Positions 15,407 to 26,413 of a stretch of DNA of 64,000 nucleotides are shown here, piece by piece. Position 1 is the first letter of the stretch. Each line of letters starts with the position of its first letter. The position numbers and the translations under genes were made by a program. Origin of the DNA: Rhododendron vialii (taxonomy: Eukaryota > Streptophyta > Magnoliopsida > Ericales > Ericaceae); assembly GCF_030253575.1 (NCBI RefSeq), contig NC_080568.1, positions 30,035,001-30,099,000 of the forward strand, given 5' to 3'. Under the pieces are notes generated by a model. The model was not told the DNA's origin and did not search any database. It saw only the letters and a program-made list of their open reading frames with translations.

Positions 15407-16045
15407 GAGCATCCGCAATGGATTTGTTAACTAGTATGTTAATTGTGTGTGTTAAGATTTAATAAACAAAATTGTATTTTTTGTGCCACAATACTTATGT
15501 GTTAGAATATGCTAGATTGTGCTAAATGTAGTAGTGTGTTAGTATGGTTATCAAATTTAGCAAAGAAGTTAACAAACAATAAGTGGGACCTATGCTTATA
15601 AATTCAAACTTTAACAATAAAACATAAATGCCCACTCTACTTTCTTTTTTGAAAACTTACCGTTAACTTGATTTACCGTTGCCTTTTTCATTGTTTTTCT
15701 ATATATGTGTTGAACACCAAAGGTCAGAATAAAGGCAAAAATAGGCAATGAGATTTCATGCTCTGAACATAATTCTTTTAAATGGGAAGTGGAGTGGCAG
15801 GAACATGGCCATTGGCCTTTCCTTCATTACAGAAAAATGACGTTGGTGACATATAGTCATTGTAAAAGTTTTTATTATAGCCATTGTTTTGATACATTAT
15901 TTTAAAGAGTTAACACACTCCTAACTAACCCATTGAGGTACTCATATATATACTAACACACACTTGTAGGACCCATTTTTTATTCTAACACATACTTTAA
16001 CAAACATTTTGATACACAAATATAACACACCCATTGCAGATGCTC
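15407..16045. mobile_element. Tourist/PIF-Harbinger-like MITE
   Basis: Ends are GAGCATCCGCAATGG and, inverted, GAGCATCTGCAATGG, with TAA directly repeated outside (15404-15406 and 16046-16048), as for Tourist elements. The roughly 640-bp interior is AT-rich with repeated AACACA words and no ORF. It lies upstream of NDPK2. Confidence 0.82.
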
Positions 16046-16048
16046 TAA

Positions 16049-16280
16049 GGCCTGACATCTTTTTAAAAAATAAATAGTCTATTTCATATTTTTAAACTCA
16101 AAAATAATATAAATAAAAAATAATTTTTTGATTTTTTTGTACCGATTAAAAGATTTCAATGAGATCTATTAAACAATATCTATATTAGGAAAATTATTTG
16201 CGTGAACACATAATTTTTGAGTTTGAAATTACCTTCTTAAAAAATAAATACTTAATTTGCTTTCTAGAACGGGGCCTAAG
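16049..16280. repeat. Small AT-rich dispersed element, copy 1
   Basis: Shares its layout and many words, such as CTCAAAAATAATATAAATAA and the AGATCTAT/CAAACAA block, with 24259-24480. It starts GGCCTGA and ends GGGGCCTAAG. It abuts the Tourist-like MITE. Probably a MITE. Confidence 0.6.
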
Positions 16281-17294
16281 TTGTTTTCAATAAAATAAAA
16301 GGGAGCTGTTACTGGTACAGTAGTACGCACACAGACAGTGCGTACAACGCACTTTTTGGCCCGTCTCGAATCCAACAAAAATAATCGGAGTTGCTCAATT
16401 TGTTCAATATATTTTGTTTAAGGTTCCCGTAAAAAATCATCTCCATCCAACGTTGATAAGAGAGTTTACGAAACGTCCAAAATCGCTTCTCTACCGGTCG
16501 TCTTTCGTCTTTCTGAAAATAAAAATGATTATGGAAAAAGTTTGTAGAATGAATGTGGAAAAAAGTTTTGATATAATAAAAACAACTTTAATTTGACAAT
16601 AAATTATAGATGAAAGAGATAGGGAAAATGGAGTCTTAAATTACATTTGGCGCGAGTTTCTTAATTATAAATTTTTTTTATATAACCATGTCAGGGCTAA
16701 TTTGCACGCTTCTCAATTAATTTCAGACAATGAAATTAATTATCGGGCAAACCTTCGATAACCCCAAAAGTTTGAAATATTTGATTTGAATATGCGACTT
16801 AACGGCGAAACAAACCCTAGCCGTTTTTAATGATAAATCATTGCACGAGGTTTTTTTTGGATGTTGATTGAGGTTTTGTTTGGTCAGATGTCAATTTCAA
16901 AAGGACGTAATTATAAAAATAGTAGTAAAGTAATGCAATGAGAATAGCTAAAATTCGGGTTAGATTAACATCCACGTAGGGCAATGACAAGAAAAGATGG
17001 GTTTTTAGGGATTTTGGGGGTTCTACTTCACTGACATCCCTTGTCATTACAGTTGCTCTCTCTCTCTCTCTCCACCGTAGCACTGCTCTCCCTCTCTCCT
17101 CTGAGGTGCCTCCCCTCCACGAAATATAGGTATTGGTAATTCTTTCACTGCTCCATGTTCTTTGATCGATAAATTCGACTGAAGGAATTGTACATTCTAT
17201 AGTTGAAAAAGGACGGTAGAGTTCAAGTGTGTTAATGATTAGAGAAAAACTTTAGTACGGCGATTTCCGTGAATAGTGTTTACGAAGGTGCATT
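16281..17294. other. Intergenic with one arm of the foldback family
   Basis: At about 16310-16500 the sequence (GTGCGTAC words, CGTCTCGAATCCAACAAAAA, ATAATCGGAGTTGCTC) is a diverged relative of one arm of the long foldback at 40304. No opposite arm is present. The rest, to 17294, is AT-rich with a short CT run near 17055-17075 and no supported gene. Confidence 0.45.
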
Positions 17295-17375
17295 GTGGCC
17301 GTCCGTTTCGGTGTTGGACAGTCCGGATTGAAATGAAACTTTTCCGGACTATCCAATACCGAAACGGACGGCCAC
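17295..17375. repeat. Inverted repeat, about 32-bp arms
   Basis: GTGGCCGTCCGTTTCGG and its inverse lie around a short centre. Likely the core of a small foldback or MITE. Confidence 0.75.
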
Positions 17376-17683
17376 AATTGTTCAGCACAGCAAATGACTT
17401 ATTCACGGCTCATCCGTGAACAAGCAAATCTCCCTTTTTAGAATTTGTGAAGCCGCCACTGTTTCACGAGATTTATAATGCCTCCTATTTTAACCATGTT
17501 TAAACCAAACTGATATTCCTATGGTAAGTTGATGAACTCTGGAATATACAGAGATGAGAGACCCTAGTGTGTTTCAAAAAGCGACATTATTGCAAGTCTC
17601 ATGAACAGCAAGCAAAACAAACAGACTAAACACCCTTCTAAGTTCTAACAGTTCCAGTTCCGTGACCTCATATTAACTTTCAA

Positions 17684-17797
17684 TCAAATGTGCCATGGCG
17701 CTGGAGGTGGAGCCAGCTGCCATAATTGGCTCAAGAGGACAGAGAATCCAAAGAAGACGGAGGCGGCGAGGAAAATGAGGCTTTTCCAGCTCCTCAT
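17684..17797 (-). CDS. Possible 37-aa single-span membrane protein
   Basis: A short ORF starting MRSWKS, with a strongly hydrophobic stretch (SLIFLAASVFFGFSVLLSQL) and a short Pro-rich tail ending PWHI. It would make a basic-start, single-helix membrane peptide. The local DNA is more GC-rich than its surroundings, which favours coding. No intron, upstream exon or promoter was identified, and I do not recognise the family. It could equally be the last exon of a larger gene or chance. Confidence 0.3.
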   Translation of the reverse strand: MRSWKSLIFLAASVFFGFSVLLSQLWQLAPPPAPWHI

Positions 17798-17906
17798 TTC
17801 TCGCGCAGAGGCAGTGGCTTGTCTCTACAAGTCGTATGCCTCTGCGTTGCTCTCAGAGCTTTGAGCTAGTGTTTTTACTCTTTGGCTCGTCGTTCCACCA
17901 TGTGGG

Positions 17907-18037
17907 CAAGGCTTCCTCCAACATTGTCCGTTACGTTCATCATTGCTCTCAAAGCTGAATATGTCCATAGCCGCTCGGGTGGGTTGGGATTGTTTTACCA
18001 ACGATGAACATAATGGACAATGTTGGAGGAAGCCTTG
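17907..18037. repeat. Inverted repeat, about 33-bp arms
   Basis: CAAGGCTTCCTCCAACATTG at 17907 is matched by its inverse ending at 18037, with a roughly 60-bp spacer. No transposon ends or TSD were fixed. Confidence 0.75.
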
Positions 18038-19661
18038 CACCTGGTGTAAGAAAATTGTCCTCACATTGGGTACGGTCATTTCTTGGCCAACCCAACATGA
18101 TTAGAAGAACAATGCTATCGACATATTCAACTTTACATCTACTCTTACATCATCTCTCACAAGTGATGGTGAAACCCGCAACACTACCTAGAGGGTCTTA
18201 GTCTCACTATCACTTGTGAAACAAAATGTAATGTAGACACACATTGCAATTGGAAGCCTCCGAGGAAGATAATCCGTGCACGTAGCAGACCTAGGGATGG
18301 CCCTAGGTTTACCACAAGGGACCCAGTGACAAAGCCTGATTCACAGCCTGGCCAACCGTGTCAGTCTACCTCCACATTACCTTCTTCTTTTTTTATCATA
18401 CCTCCACATTACCTTCGAACAACTACGGTTGGGCTTTTCATCGAACGGTTTCAAGGCAGTGGGGATGAGCTCGAGGCTTATGCAAGAAGCCTAGGAATAC
18501 ATTCGGTTGTTTTGGATCATCGAGGCCCGAGGGCAATCTCGAAAACCTAAAGCCTGAGTTCATAAAACGCCACGATGGTTGCAATGAAAGAAAGCCAGAG
18601 GGCATTGAACTCTGTTTTGCAAATTATTCACGAGCTTCACCGAAGGCTTTAGTCCTAGTTGAGCAGGATTCAAGCAATAAAGGGCATTTCTTTTTGGGGA
18701 GATTTCTGGAGGCCTTGCAATATTTGACTCACTGGACGCAATGCTGCCTAAACATATATGACACCAAGTGCTCGAAAATCGAACAGTTTTTCATTTTTTC
18801 CAACTCAATGCGGTCAAGTGACTCCACTTGCCAATGTATAGTTCCGCACATGCTTATGATGGGTAAAGCAAGTCAAGTGGGTGAGCAATTTTGTTTTTGA
18901 TCGGGTACGTGCTCGTGAGTCGTGAAAATGGAAAGTTTCGTGCACTGATATTGTCAATAGCACTTGTCGACAAATCTAATAAGAGGGAAAAATAAGACAT
19001 TGAGTTTTGGATACCCCATACACTACCGTTGGGTTTGAATGTTGTGAACATCTCCATTTGCACCTTATTGTTTCCTGTTACTTCTCTTCCCTACAATATT
19101 CAACGACAATGTTCATGATATATGGGGTACTTATCCGATACTCTTGGAGTAGAATGCGACATTTTTCACCTAGTTTTCTAACAAATCATGTAGCGACAAA
19201 TTTAGCGAGTGAGACTTGATAACAAACATACATACGTTAATTAGTTGAGTGGGAGACATTGGTGACTCACATCTTGTGTTGCTGTTTCTCATTAGCCGGC
19301 GGGGTGCACCACGAGCGAGCCGATGCCACAACATACCCCATGAATACCTAATAATATTCCATGATTTATGTGCCCACGAATCTCTCGTATGTTTACCCCT
19401 GTTTCCTATAGGTTTCTTAAGGCCGAGAAGATACTTGCACACCAACGTAAAAAACTTACTTACACAGGTGGAAAAAAACCTAACAAAAACTTGAGCATAT
19501 GGTATTTGTTGGAGAACCAGAACTCCTCCTATATTTGTTGGAGAAACAGAACTACCTTAATTGAGACCATGAAATTACAAACAAGCAGGAAAATTCAATA
19601 AAGTACTCCTACAGCAAGGGAAGAGGGTGATCAGAAAGATCACTGACGGTAACTAGTGAAT

Positions 19662-19701
<40 letters not shown>

Positions 19702-19856
19702 AGCACTTTGTTTAGATGAAAGCCTCAACGCTTGCGTTCTACGGGAAACTTTTTTGAATGTTTACCTTCAAAGCAAAGGGCGACAAGTTAAAAACTAAGA
19801 AAGATTGGACAATGGGCAAAAGCCCGACCCATCAATATATCGGCGGGTTGATTAAG
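18038..19856. other. Intergenic, no supported gene
   Basis: Mixed sequence with several 65-90 codon ORFs on both strands, none with recognisable domains or splice structure. The moderate GC content and fragmentary ORFs suggest decayed transposon or gene debris. A long (GA)n tract closes it. Confidence 0.4.
19664..19699. repeat. (GA)n microsatellite
   Basis: About 18 GA units downstream (3' side) of the small minus-strand gene. Confidence 0.9.
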
Positions 19857-20045
19857 TTACGCATTGGAATTAGGAGTGAAGGCTATGTAAGCAAGGAGAA
19901 GAATGGCAGAAGAAGCACCATCTTCATCAAGATTGAAGGTGCTCCTCTTGAACTTGATTGATTTTCCTTTGTTTAGTTGTATCTGCCTAGCTTGCTGCTG
20001 CTCTTGCTTCCTCTTCTTCATGCCTTCTTCTGCCTTAGACACCAT
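19857..20045 (-). CDS. 62-aa conserved-looking plant small protein, function unknown
   Basis: Single-exon ORF. It opens MVSKAEEGMKKRKQEQQQAR, a charged helix-like segment, and then has the patch NLDEDGASSAILLLAYIA. I recall DEDGASSAI(F/L)LLACIA as a conserved ending of short plant proteins of unknown function; that is recollection, not a search. A TATA-like box (TATAAATA, minus strand, about 20167-20176) lies about 125 bp upstream of the ATG, and the leader between them is a CT repeat, a typical plant promoter plus 5' UTR layout. A role cannot be given. Confidence 0.6.
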   Translation of the reverse strand: MVSKAEEGMKKRKQEQQQARQIQLNKGKSIKFKRSTFNLDEDGASSAILLLAYIAFTPNSNA

Positions 20046-20090
20046 TTTCCTTCTCTTTCAACTTCAACAAACTGTGTGAAACAAAACTTG

Positions 20091-20128
<38 letters not shown>

Positions 20129-20129
20129 G
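20091..20129. repeat. (GA)n microsatellite, 5' UTR of the small gene
   Basis: GA repeat with one GC interruption, lying between the TATA-like box and the ATG of the minus-strand ORF at 20045. Confidence 0.9.
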
Positions 20130-20163
20130 CTAGTGCATATATGGGAAAATCCAATACCTGCAC

Positions 20164-20177
20164 CACATATATTTATA
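20164..20177 (-). promoter_or_regulatory. TATA-like box of the 62-aa gene
   Basis: Minus strand reads CTTATAAATATATG; the start codon is about 120 bp downstream. Confidence 0.45.
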
Positions 20178-20194
20178 AGCTATTTAGGATTTGT

Positions 20195-20275
20195 CCAAGA
20201 GGCCTTTAGCCCAATGGCATCAGGGATGTACTTAGGTACTAGAAGAAATGAGATCAGGAGTTCAGCTACTCTTTC
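20195..20275 (+). repeat. SINE-like pol III promoter segment (degenerate)
   Basis: TTAGCCCAATGGC fits an A box and AGGAGTTCAGCTACTC a decayed B box at SINE-like spacing. Ends were not fixed. Confidence 0.35.
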
Positions 20276-20399
20276 GATGTATTAATTTAACTATTCTCAC
20301 AATACTGACTTTGGATGATCAAGAAAAGAAAGAAAAAAAAAAAACCTATGAGTTGTTTTTTTTTTTACAATCCAGAACCATCCCTCCAACTACAAGCTT

Positions 20400-20520
20400 A
20401 GGTCACGTGGCCGCACCATAAAACAAAACCCTCTTTTATAGCTTTTGCTTGCAAAGAGGGTGGCTCAATGAAACAGAACCCCCTTTTACAGCTTTTGCTT
20501 GCGAAGAGGCTAATTCAAAT
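20400..20520. repeat. Tandem repeat, about 58-bp unit x2
   Basis: Two units share TTTA(T/C)AGCTTTTGCTTGC followed by AAGAGG. Non-coding. Confidence 0.7.
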
Positions 20521-20865
20521 GATTTATCTAACCTCCTCACCACTTGAGCTAATCCTTTTGATTTTTTTATGACTGATGACGTCAGTGTTAACTAAAATAC
20601 AAAAATTATTCTACAGATACAGAACCAGCTTCATGAATGAGGAGATCGCATTTTGTAAAAATCTTTCGATGGACTTTCTTTGATGGAATTGTATGCCTGA
20701 GTTATTTAACCATCCTTGATTTAGGAAATACCACTCATATGACACTTAAATTTTTGTATATAATACCAACAACCTTTTCTCAGGATGTATCCTAACCTAA
20801 TGCTAGGGCTTAGATTATAGTGATGAATAAATTGCTGGCATGTTAGGTAAGGGCAATAAGCTTCT

Positions 20866-20962
20866 TAGTCTTATGGTGGTTGAGCTGTGGATGATCCTCC
20901 TCAGTCTTATATGGTGGTTGACTAATGGATGATTCTCTTTTTAGTCTAAAGGTGGTTGAACA
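20866..20962. repeat. Short tandem repeat x3
   Basis: Three degenerate units of about 35-40 bp containing TAGTCTTA-GGTGGTTGA and GGATGAT. Non-coding. Confidence 0.6.
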
Positions 20963-23900
20963 GTTGAGTGGAGGGTGCACGTCTAAGCTCTAAATTCAAG
21001 TCCATATGCGTACGATGTGTTGTTCAATCTGGGTTTATAAAAAAAATAAAAAATTATAATCGAATGTATAGGTCAGCTTACACGCATCTCGACTAATTCC
21101 AGATAGTTAATGCGAATTGTATGGATTGGCTATTTTGACAGTCACAACTTACAACTTTATTAAATGATTACCCTCTGGCTGGGGGGAAAAAAAACTCACT
21201 GGATTCAAATTCAAAAGTGAAGTCCCGTTGGAAAAACTAATAATGATGAGAAACCCTTACCATACATTTGAAACATTTCTCCCTCCAGTCCAAAAAAACA
21301 AACAGAGGAAAGAAAAGGACAAATGAAGTTGAAAAGTGAAAGAGGTAAGCTTTATTCTTATTGTTATTTTCACTTTTAGGATCAAGTCTACGGCATGAAA
21401 ATGGGGAGCCATTGTCAAATTTTGACCCAAAAATGACAAAAGGGTCTCCAATTCTGTGGGTAGCCAAAAAGTTCATCATCTGGCAAAGTCATTTTTTGTT
21501 TTTAGAGCCAATTTTGGCAACAAGTTTGGCTTTGCCAAATTTGAATCGCGAGTTTGGTTTTAACAAACCACGTCATCTCTATCAGCCCAATTAATGTTTC
21601 TTTCCTCCTCCCTCTCTCCGGGGAAAAAAATCGCAATTGCGCAAAAATAGCATCAAACGGCACAACAATATCGTTGTTTTAAAATTTATTTTTTTGCTTT
21701 CTGATATTGTCGCGTGCCAATATTGGCAATAACGATTTTGACGAAGTCATTTTGAAACAAATGGATGGACTTGCTTCTAAATCGATCTACAGAGATCGCA
21801 AGTCCTTGAATTTGGAATTATCAGATAGTAATATGAGAAGGTCTTTGATAAGCTGGAAGCTTTGGGAATATGCTCCATTGGATACTCCATTGACGGCCCA
21901 ATCATTTGTAGTGTCAAATGATTCTCAATTTCGTTAGCTGTCTGTCAAATTTGAAAAAATATAGTAATAGTCGTGCCAAATTTAAAATTGTGTGCACCAT
22001 CTATGGGCTGAATACCCATATAAATATCGGGGTCCGATCTCTTCTGTCCTGAAAATTCATGTGCCTCTATGCCGAGGGGTTTTCCGGCCGTTGAATGTAA
22101 ATATGCGATTATTTTTTTATCTTTTCAATCCAACAACAGAAAAACTCCTCGGCACATGGGTTTACGGCACAAAGGATCTTGCCTCTATAAAAAAGATAGA
22201 GATGGAAAAGGGATAAACAATAATAACTGACAAATTAGAGGCAGTTGTAGTAAAGCACATGCAAGACAATGATTGTGTGAAATTGGATTCGTATGAGAAA
22301 GTTTTTTTTTTTTTTTTAACATTTCATTAGAGATTCTCCTCAACAGAGGCATCACCCAAATATATAGAAGAGAGCAAAGAGGGAGGATAATGGATTACTC
22401 ACCCAGTTGGGAGGAATATCTCCTCCCAGTCGGGTGAGTAAAAAAATGAAAACTTACAAGAGAGCGTTATATCCTTGGGATCACGAATAACAGTAGCTCG
22501 CTTTATTTTTTAGTTGAGTACACATAAATGAATCACTGTTATGTTGTCCCTTTCAACTTATGTATGTGCAAGCCTAGTTGTTCAAATTTGAATTAACTTT
22601 TGAAGATTCCCATGATACCCTCTCTCTCTCTTTTAAAATTCACTCTCGTTTAATACCGAAAAAAGTAAAGGGTATTGTTGAAAAGGCGGAACATTCAAAG
22701 TACGTAGTAATTATTTTGTCACTTTTAATAAGTTAAATTTTAAAGCTGAACATGCAAATATAATTTGGGACAGAGGGAGTAGAATAAAAGTGTCTGGTTG
22801 CATGTAGTGTGATGTCTTTTCCATCGAAAATCAGAATTACTTTTGCCCTCATACAAGGCTTAAACTGCAAAATCTCTCAACTCAAACAGAGAGATTAGGG
22901 GGGGCTTCCCTGTCTGGTTGCATCAAAGCTCGACACGACTTGATTACAATCCTAGTCATGTGTGGGAAGCATGGAGATTTTGTTAAATCTAAAAACATCC
23001 AGGGTCAAATTTGTTGCAACTCCCACGTGTTTGTTGTCTTTGAAAAGGACAATACGTATAAATGGAGTAAAAGGACGTGAGCCCATTGTTTCTAACTTGA
23101 GGGGACCATACCCTTAGAAAATGGGGTGTTGGCCTTTGTAGGAACTAGGAACTAGTACTGGAGTAGTTGGCTTGACATAATAAATGTTGTGTTTGAAATT
23201 TCGAATGGCGCGCTTTTTCGGTGATAAGTCTTGTTTGATTCGGAGATTAGGCGGCTGAGATTGGACCATGCGCGCGTCATTTCGTGCTCCTGTGCTTGGT
23301 TCACGAAAAGACGACCCAAATTAATAATACTAGTATACAATTACAGTTAAGCACTAGACTGAATTTTTTAATTCCTCCCTGCATACCTAGGATTAGTTCT
23401 CATACAAACCTATTTTCGTTGCCCCGCTGGCTCTAATTGACCATATACCGCGGTTCATTTGTCATCAATTTCATAAAGAGTATGTTATATGTCCCAAATA
23501 GTTTTGTTGCAGTAGGGTCTTGTTTTCACTGATGAATCCAGAATAGATCTTTTTTGAAACGAAAAAATGTGATGCCTCAAATTGTCTTGAGACGGTCGAT
23601 ATGGTGATATGAGGTATTATTGAGAGGTGCTCATCCGATTACGAAAACACCTAGAAGCTCGTTTTCCATTTCCCCTTCTGTTTAGTTATGAGAGAAAACA
23701 CCTCATAAGTTTTTTTTTTTTTTTTCCTTTCATACGAACATTGAATATACATCAGTAGAGTTAGTAGTTAGTGATTACCAAAAGGTGTTGACCTCCTCGC
23801 CATAGGAGTTGAACCCACAGCCTCTCACCACCATCTTTTGGACCGTGAATTCTTCTTTTTTTTTAACATGAAAGGGTAAGAGAGTAATTCCACCTACCTC

Positions 23901-24258
23901 GTCCACTAGGTTTTGGACCGTGAATTTATAGATGCTTCGAAAATGGAAACGAATAGAGTCCAAAACCTTCTAGTATGATAAAATGAACCCAGGCCCGGTT
24001 TGATTAGGGCCCCAAGTATTGGGTGGGTTTTTTTCCCTCTGAGGCTTCAACTGGTTGGGCCTGCTTGTGTGGGTTGATTATCCAGCTGCCAACAAAAGGA
24101 AAGGAAATAAACCTTCTAGTATTATCTTGTTTTTTTAAAGGTAATAAAAGGAAAGGAAATAAATCTTAATGCAATAAAAATAAAAATAAAAAAGGGGAAA
24201 AAAAAACAGAGAGTAGAAGTGGGTAATAGTTGTATTCTTGACCCTTGATTAAAATTTA
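20963..24258. other. Intergenic, repeat debris
   Basis: No supported gene. It holds MITE relics (CTCCCTCCAGTCC near 21279; GGGACAGAGGGAGTAG near 22768), a TGTCAAATTTTGACCC-type element around 21410-21960, and CTATGCCGAGGGGTTTTCC / CCTCGGCACATGG inverted words around 22068-22160. A minus-strand SINE-like B box (GGGTTCAACTCCTATGG) lies near 23805-23820. Short ORFs lack domains. Confidence 0.4.
22394..22441. repeat. Compact hairpin, about 20-bp arms
   Basis: TTACTCACCCAGTTGGGAGG and its inverse (two mismatches) surround ATATCT-like loop sequence. It would form a stable stem. Confidence 0.75.
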
Positions 24259-24480
24259 GGCTCTGTTCCAAAAACCTTCTTAAAAAATAAGCAGTTTATT
24301 TTACATTTTCAAACTCAAAAATAATATAAATAAAAAATAATTTCTTAATTTCTTTTGCATCGTATAAAAGATCTCGATGAGATCTTTCAAACAAGATCCA
24401 TATTGCATATTTTTAGATTTCAATAAGCTTATCATTTTTGCGCTTAAAATTGCCTTATTAAATCTGGAACCCACCCTTAG
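24259..24480. repeat. Small AT-rich dispersed element, copy 2
   Basis: Same order of words as 16049-16280. It opens GGCTCTGTTCC and closes CTGGAACCCACCCTTAG, which suggests inverted GTTCCAGA-type ends. Lies just upstream of the OTU-MULE. Confidence 0.6.
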
Positions 24481-24749
24481 TCAACCATCAAATCATCTGG
24501 GTCGGTTTAAAATTTCTAATTAAGGATAATAAATAAAGATTTTCGAATATAGAACTAGATTACCTAATCGCCATTCAATTTGGATTTGAACCGTGAGATT
24601 TTTCTAATCCCTTAACTTGATTTCTACTCCTATTTTCCTAATCCACCAGTATACCTAAATCGCCCCTTAATTTGGATTTGGACCGTGAGAAACTCATACA
24701 TACATATCTTCTGGCTATCAACAATCACTCAACTCGCAAATTGCTATTC

Positions 24750-25230
24750 CCCCCCCCCCCCCCCCCCCGGACACCCCACCCCCCGGCCCCACACCAAAAT
24801 TACCTCCTTGCCCTTACCCTTTTCCTTTTTGTTTTCTCTTTTTTTTACCCGGCCCCCCCCCCAGCATTCCGTTTCTGTTTTCCTTTTTTTTTAAACCCGG
24901 CTGTTTTCGTTTTTTTTTTACCCGGGCCCCCCCCAGCATTCCGTTTCTGTTTTCCTTTTTTTTTAAACCCGGCCGTTTTCTTTTTTTTTTTACCCGCCCC
25001 CCCCCCCCCCCCAAACATTTCCTTTCTGTTTTTCTTTTTTTTAAAATCCGGCCGTTTTCTTTTTTTTTTAACCGGCCCCGGCCCCCCAGCCTTCCCTTTT
25101 TGTTTTTACCCGGCCCCCCAGCCTTCTCTTTTTGTTTTTTTTTTTTTTTATCAAACTCCAGCCTTTTCTTAAAACCCAGATTATCCCCCGGCCCCCCACC
25201 CAAAAAACATCCGGCCCCCCCTCCCTTCTT
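24750..25230. repeat. C-rich degenerate tandem array in the left end of the MULE
   Basis: Long C and T homopolymers alternate in roughly 60-80-bp units carrying AGCATTCCGTTTCTG or decayed forms (near 24863, 24945, 25012, 25090, 25120). Strand asymmetry is extreme: C-rich here, G-rich at the right end. Homopolymer lengths may be unreliable in assembly. Confidence 0.75.
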
Positions 25231-25652
25231 AAAACACCTTCACCTTTTAAATTTTATTTTTATTTAATAAATTTTATCGTATTTATTTAATTTCTATAAA
25301 TACACCGGGTAAAAAATCATGTTTTTTTGATAATTTTATTTGAAATGTTTATAATGAATTTTTTGCTCTAAGACTTTTCAACAAACACCCTAAAACTCAT
25401 TATTTAGTTTCAAGACTCTCTTAGGGTGTTCATTGAAAGGCTTTGGAGGCAAAAATTTATTACGACCATTTAGGATGAAATGATCAGAAAAATAACATCT
25501 TTGCACCAGTTCAAACAGATTGAAAGTTGAAACATTTATTTTTGTAACTATATTTTTATTAGACTTAAACCTAGAATTAGATTTCAACCATAGAGCAAAT
25601 ATGGGGGGGGGGGGCCGGCCATATGGAGTGAGGAGAGAGGTCCTCATTTTCC

Positions 25653-25660
25653 TATAAATA
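25653..25660 (+). promoter_or_regulatory. TATA box of the transposase gene
   Basis: CCTATAAATAGAAC lies about 755 bp upstream of the transposase ATG, followed by a CT-rich leader (from about 25685) that may contain a 5' UTR intron. Confidence 0.55.
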
Positions 25661-26413
25661 GAACTCTTTGTGAAACCATTCAATTCACACCTTGAATCTC
25701 TCCAACTTGTCTCTCTAGAAATTTTGTGTTTGCTCTTTGTTCTTACTTTGTTCTTGGTATTATTCAGTTTCTTCTTGAGTTCTTCAAGAAACTCAACCCA
25801 AGGCCGCCACTAAACCACCACCCGATCAGCTTCTCGATCCAAAAAATTTAGTAGTTTAGTCAATATTTATTTTCGAGAGGAAAAAAAAGTATTTTGTTTT
25901 CTCTTTCGAAGCTAACGTAAGCTTACCGTAAGAAGTCAGTTCGTTCGATAGCCACATTCATCTTCTGTAAGCTACCGTAACCTTCTATTATATTTTATTT
26001 TTGTGTTTAAAAATGCATATTAAGTTAAAATACTAAAGATAGCTAGCAAACTTATTCTACTAAAATTACTGGTCTAAAGCATAAGTGGTTTCCACTCCAA
26101 AGGTGTCCGTCCATGTGACACTATGCTTTATGATCGTTTTTACAATTGTGGAGTAACCCGAGGCTAACACCCTCGAAAGTTTGTCAACAAGTCTGGCTTC
26201 GTACCGACTAAGGAAGGAATGGTGATTCTAATTGGATTCGTCCGACCATCCGACCTGGGACTTTCCTGGTTATTTCTATGTCAAACATAATCTACAAAAA
26301 TTAGAATAATGATTTTCGGTGAAAATTTGGCATGGTTACTTAGGCTTTCCTCACAAACTGTGTATTTGTCAAATTTTTTAGGAACGCCGCAGCGAAAAAT
26401 TCGGGAAGGAACA

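Noticed and set aside
24672..25203. Long proline/phenylalanine-rich ORF and its minus-strand lysine/glycine-rich mirror
   Set aside because: Pure product of C and T homopolymers in the MULE end; no start context, domain or codon structure.
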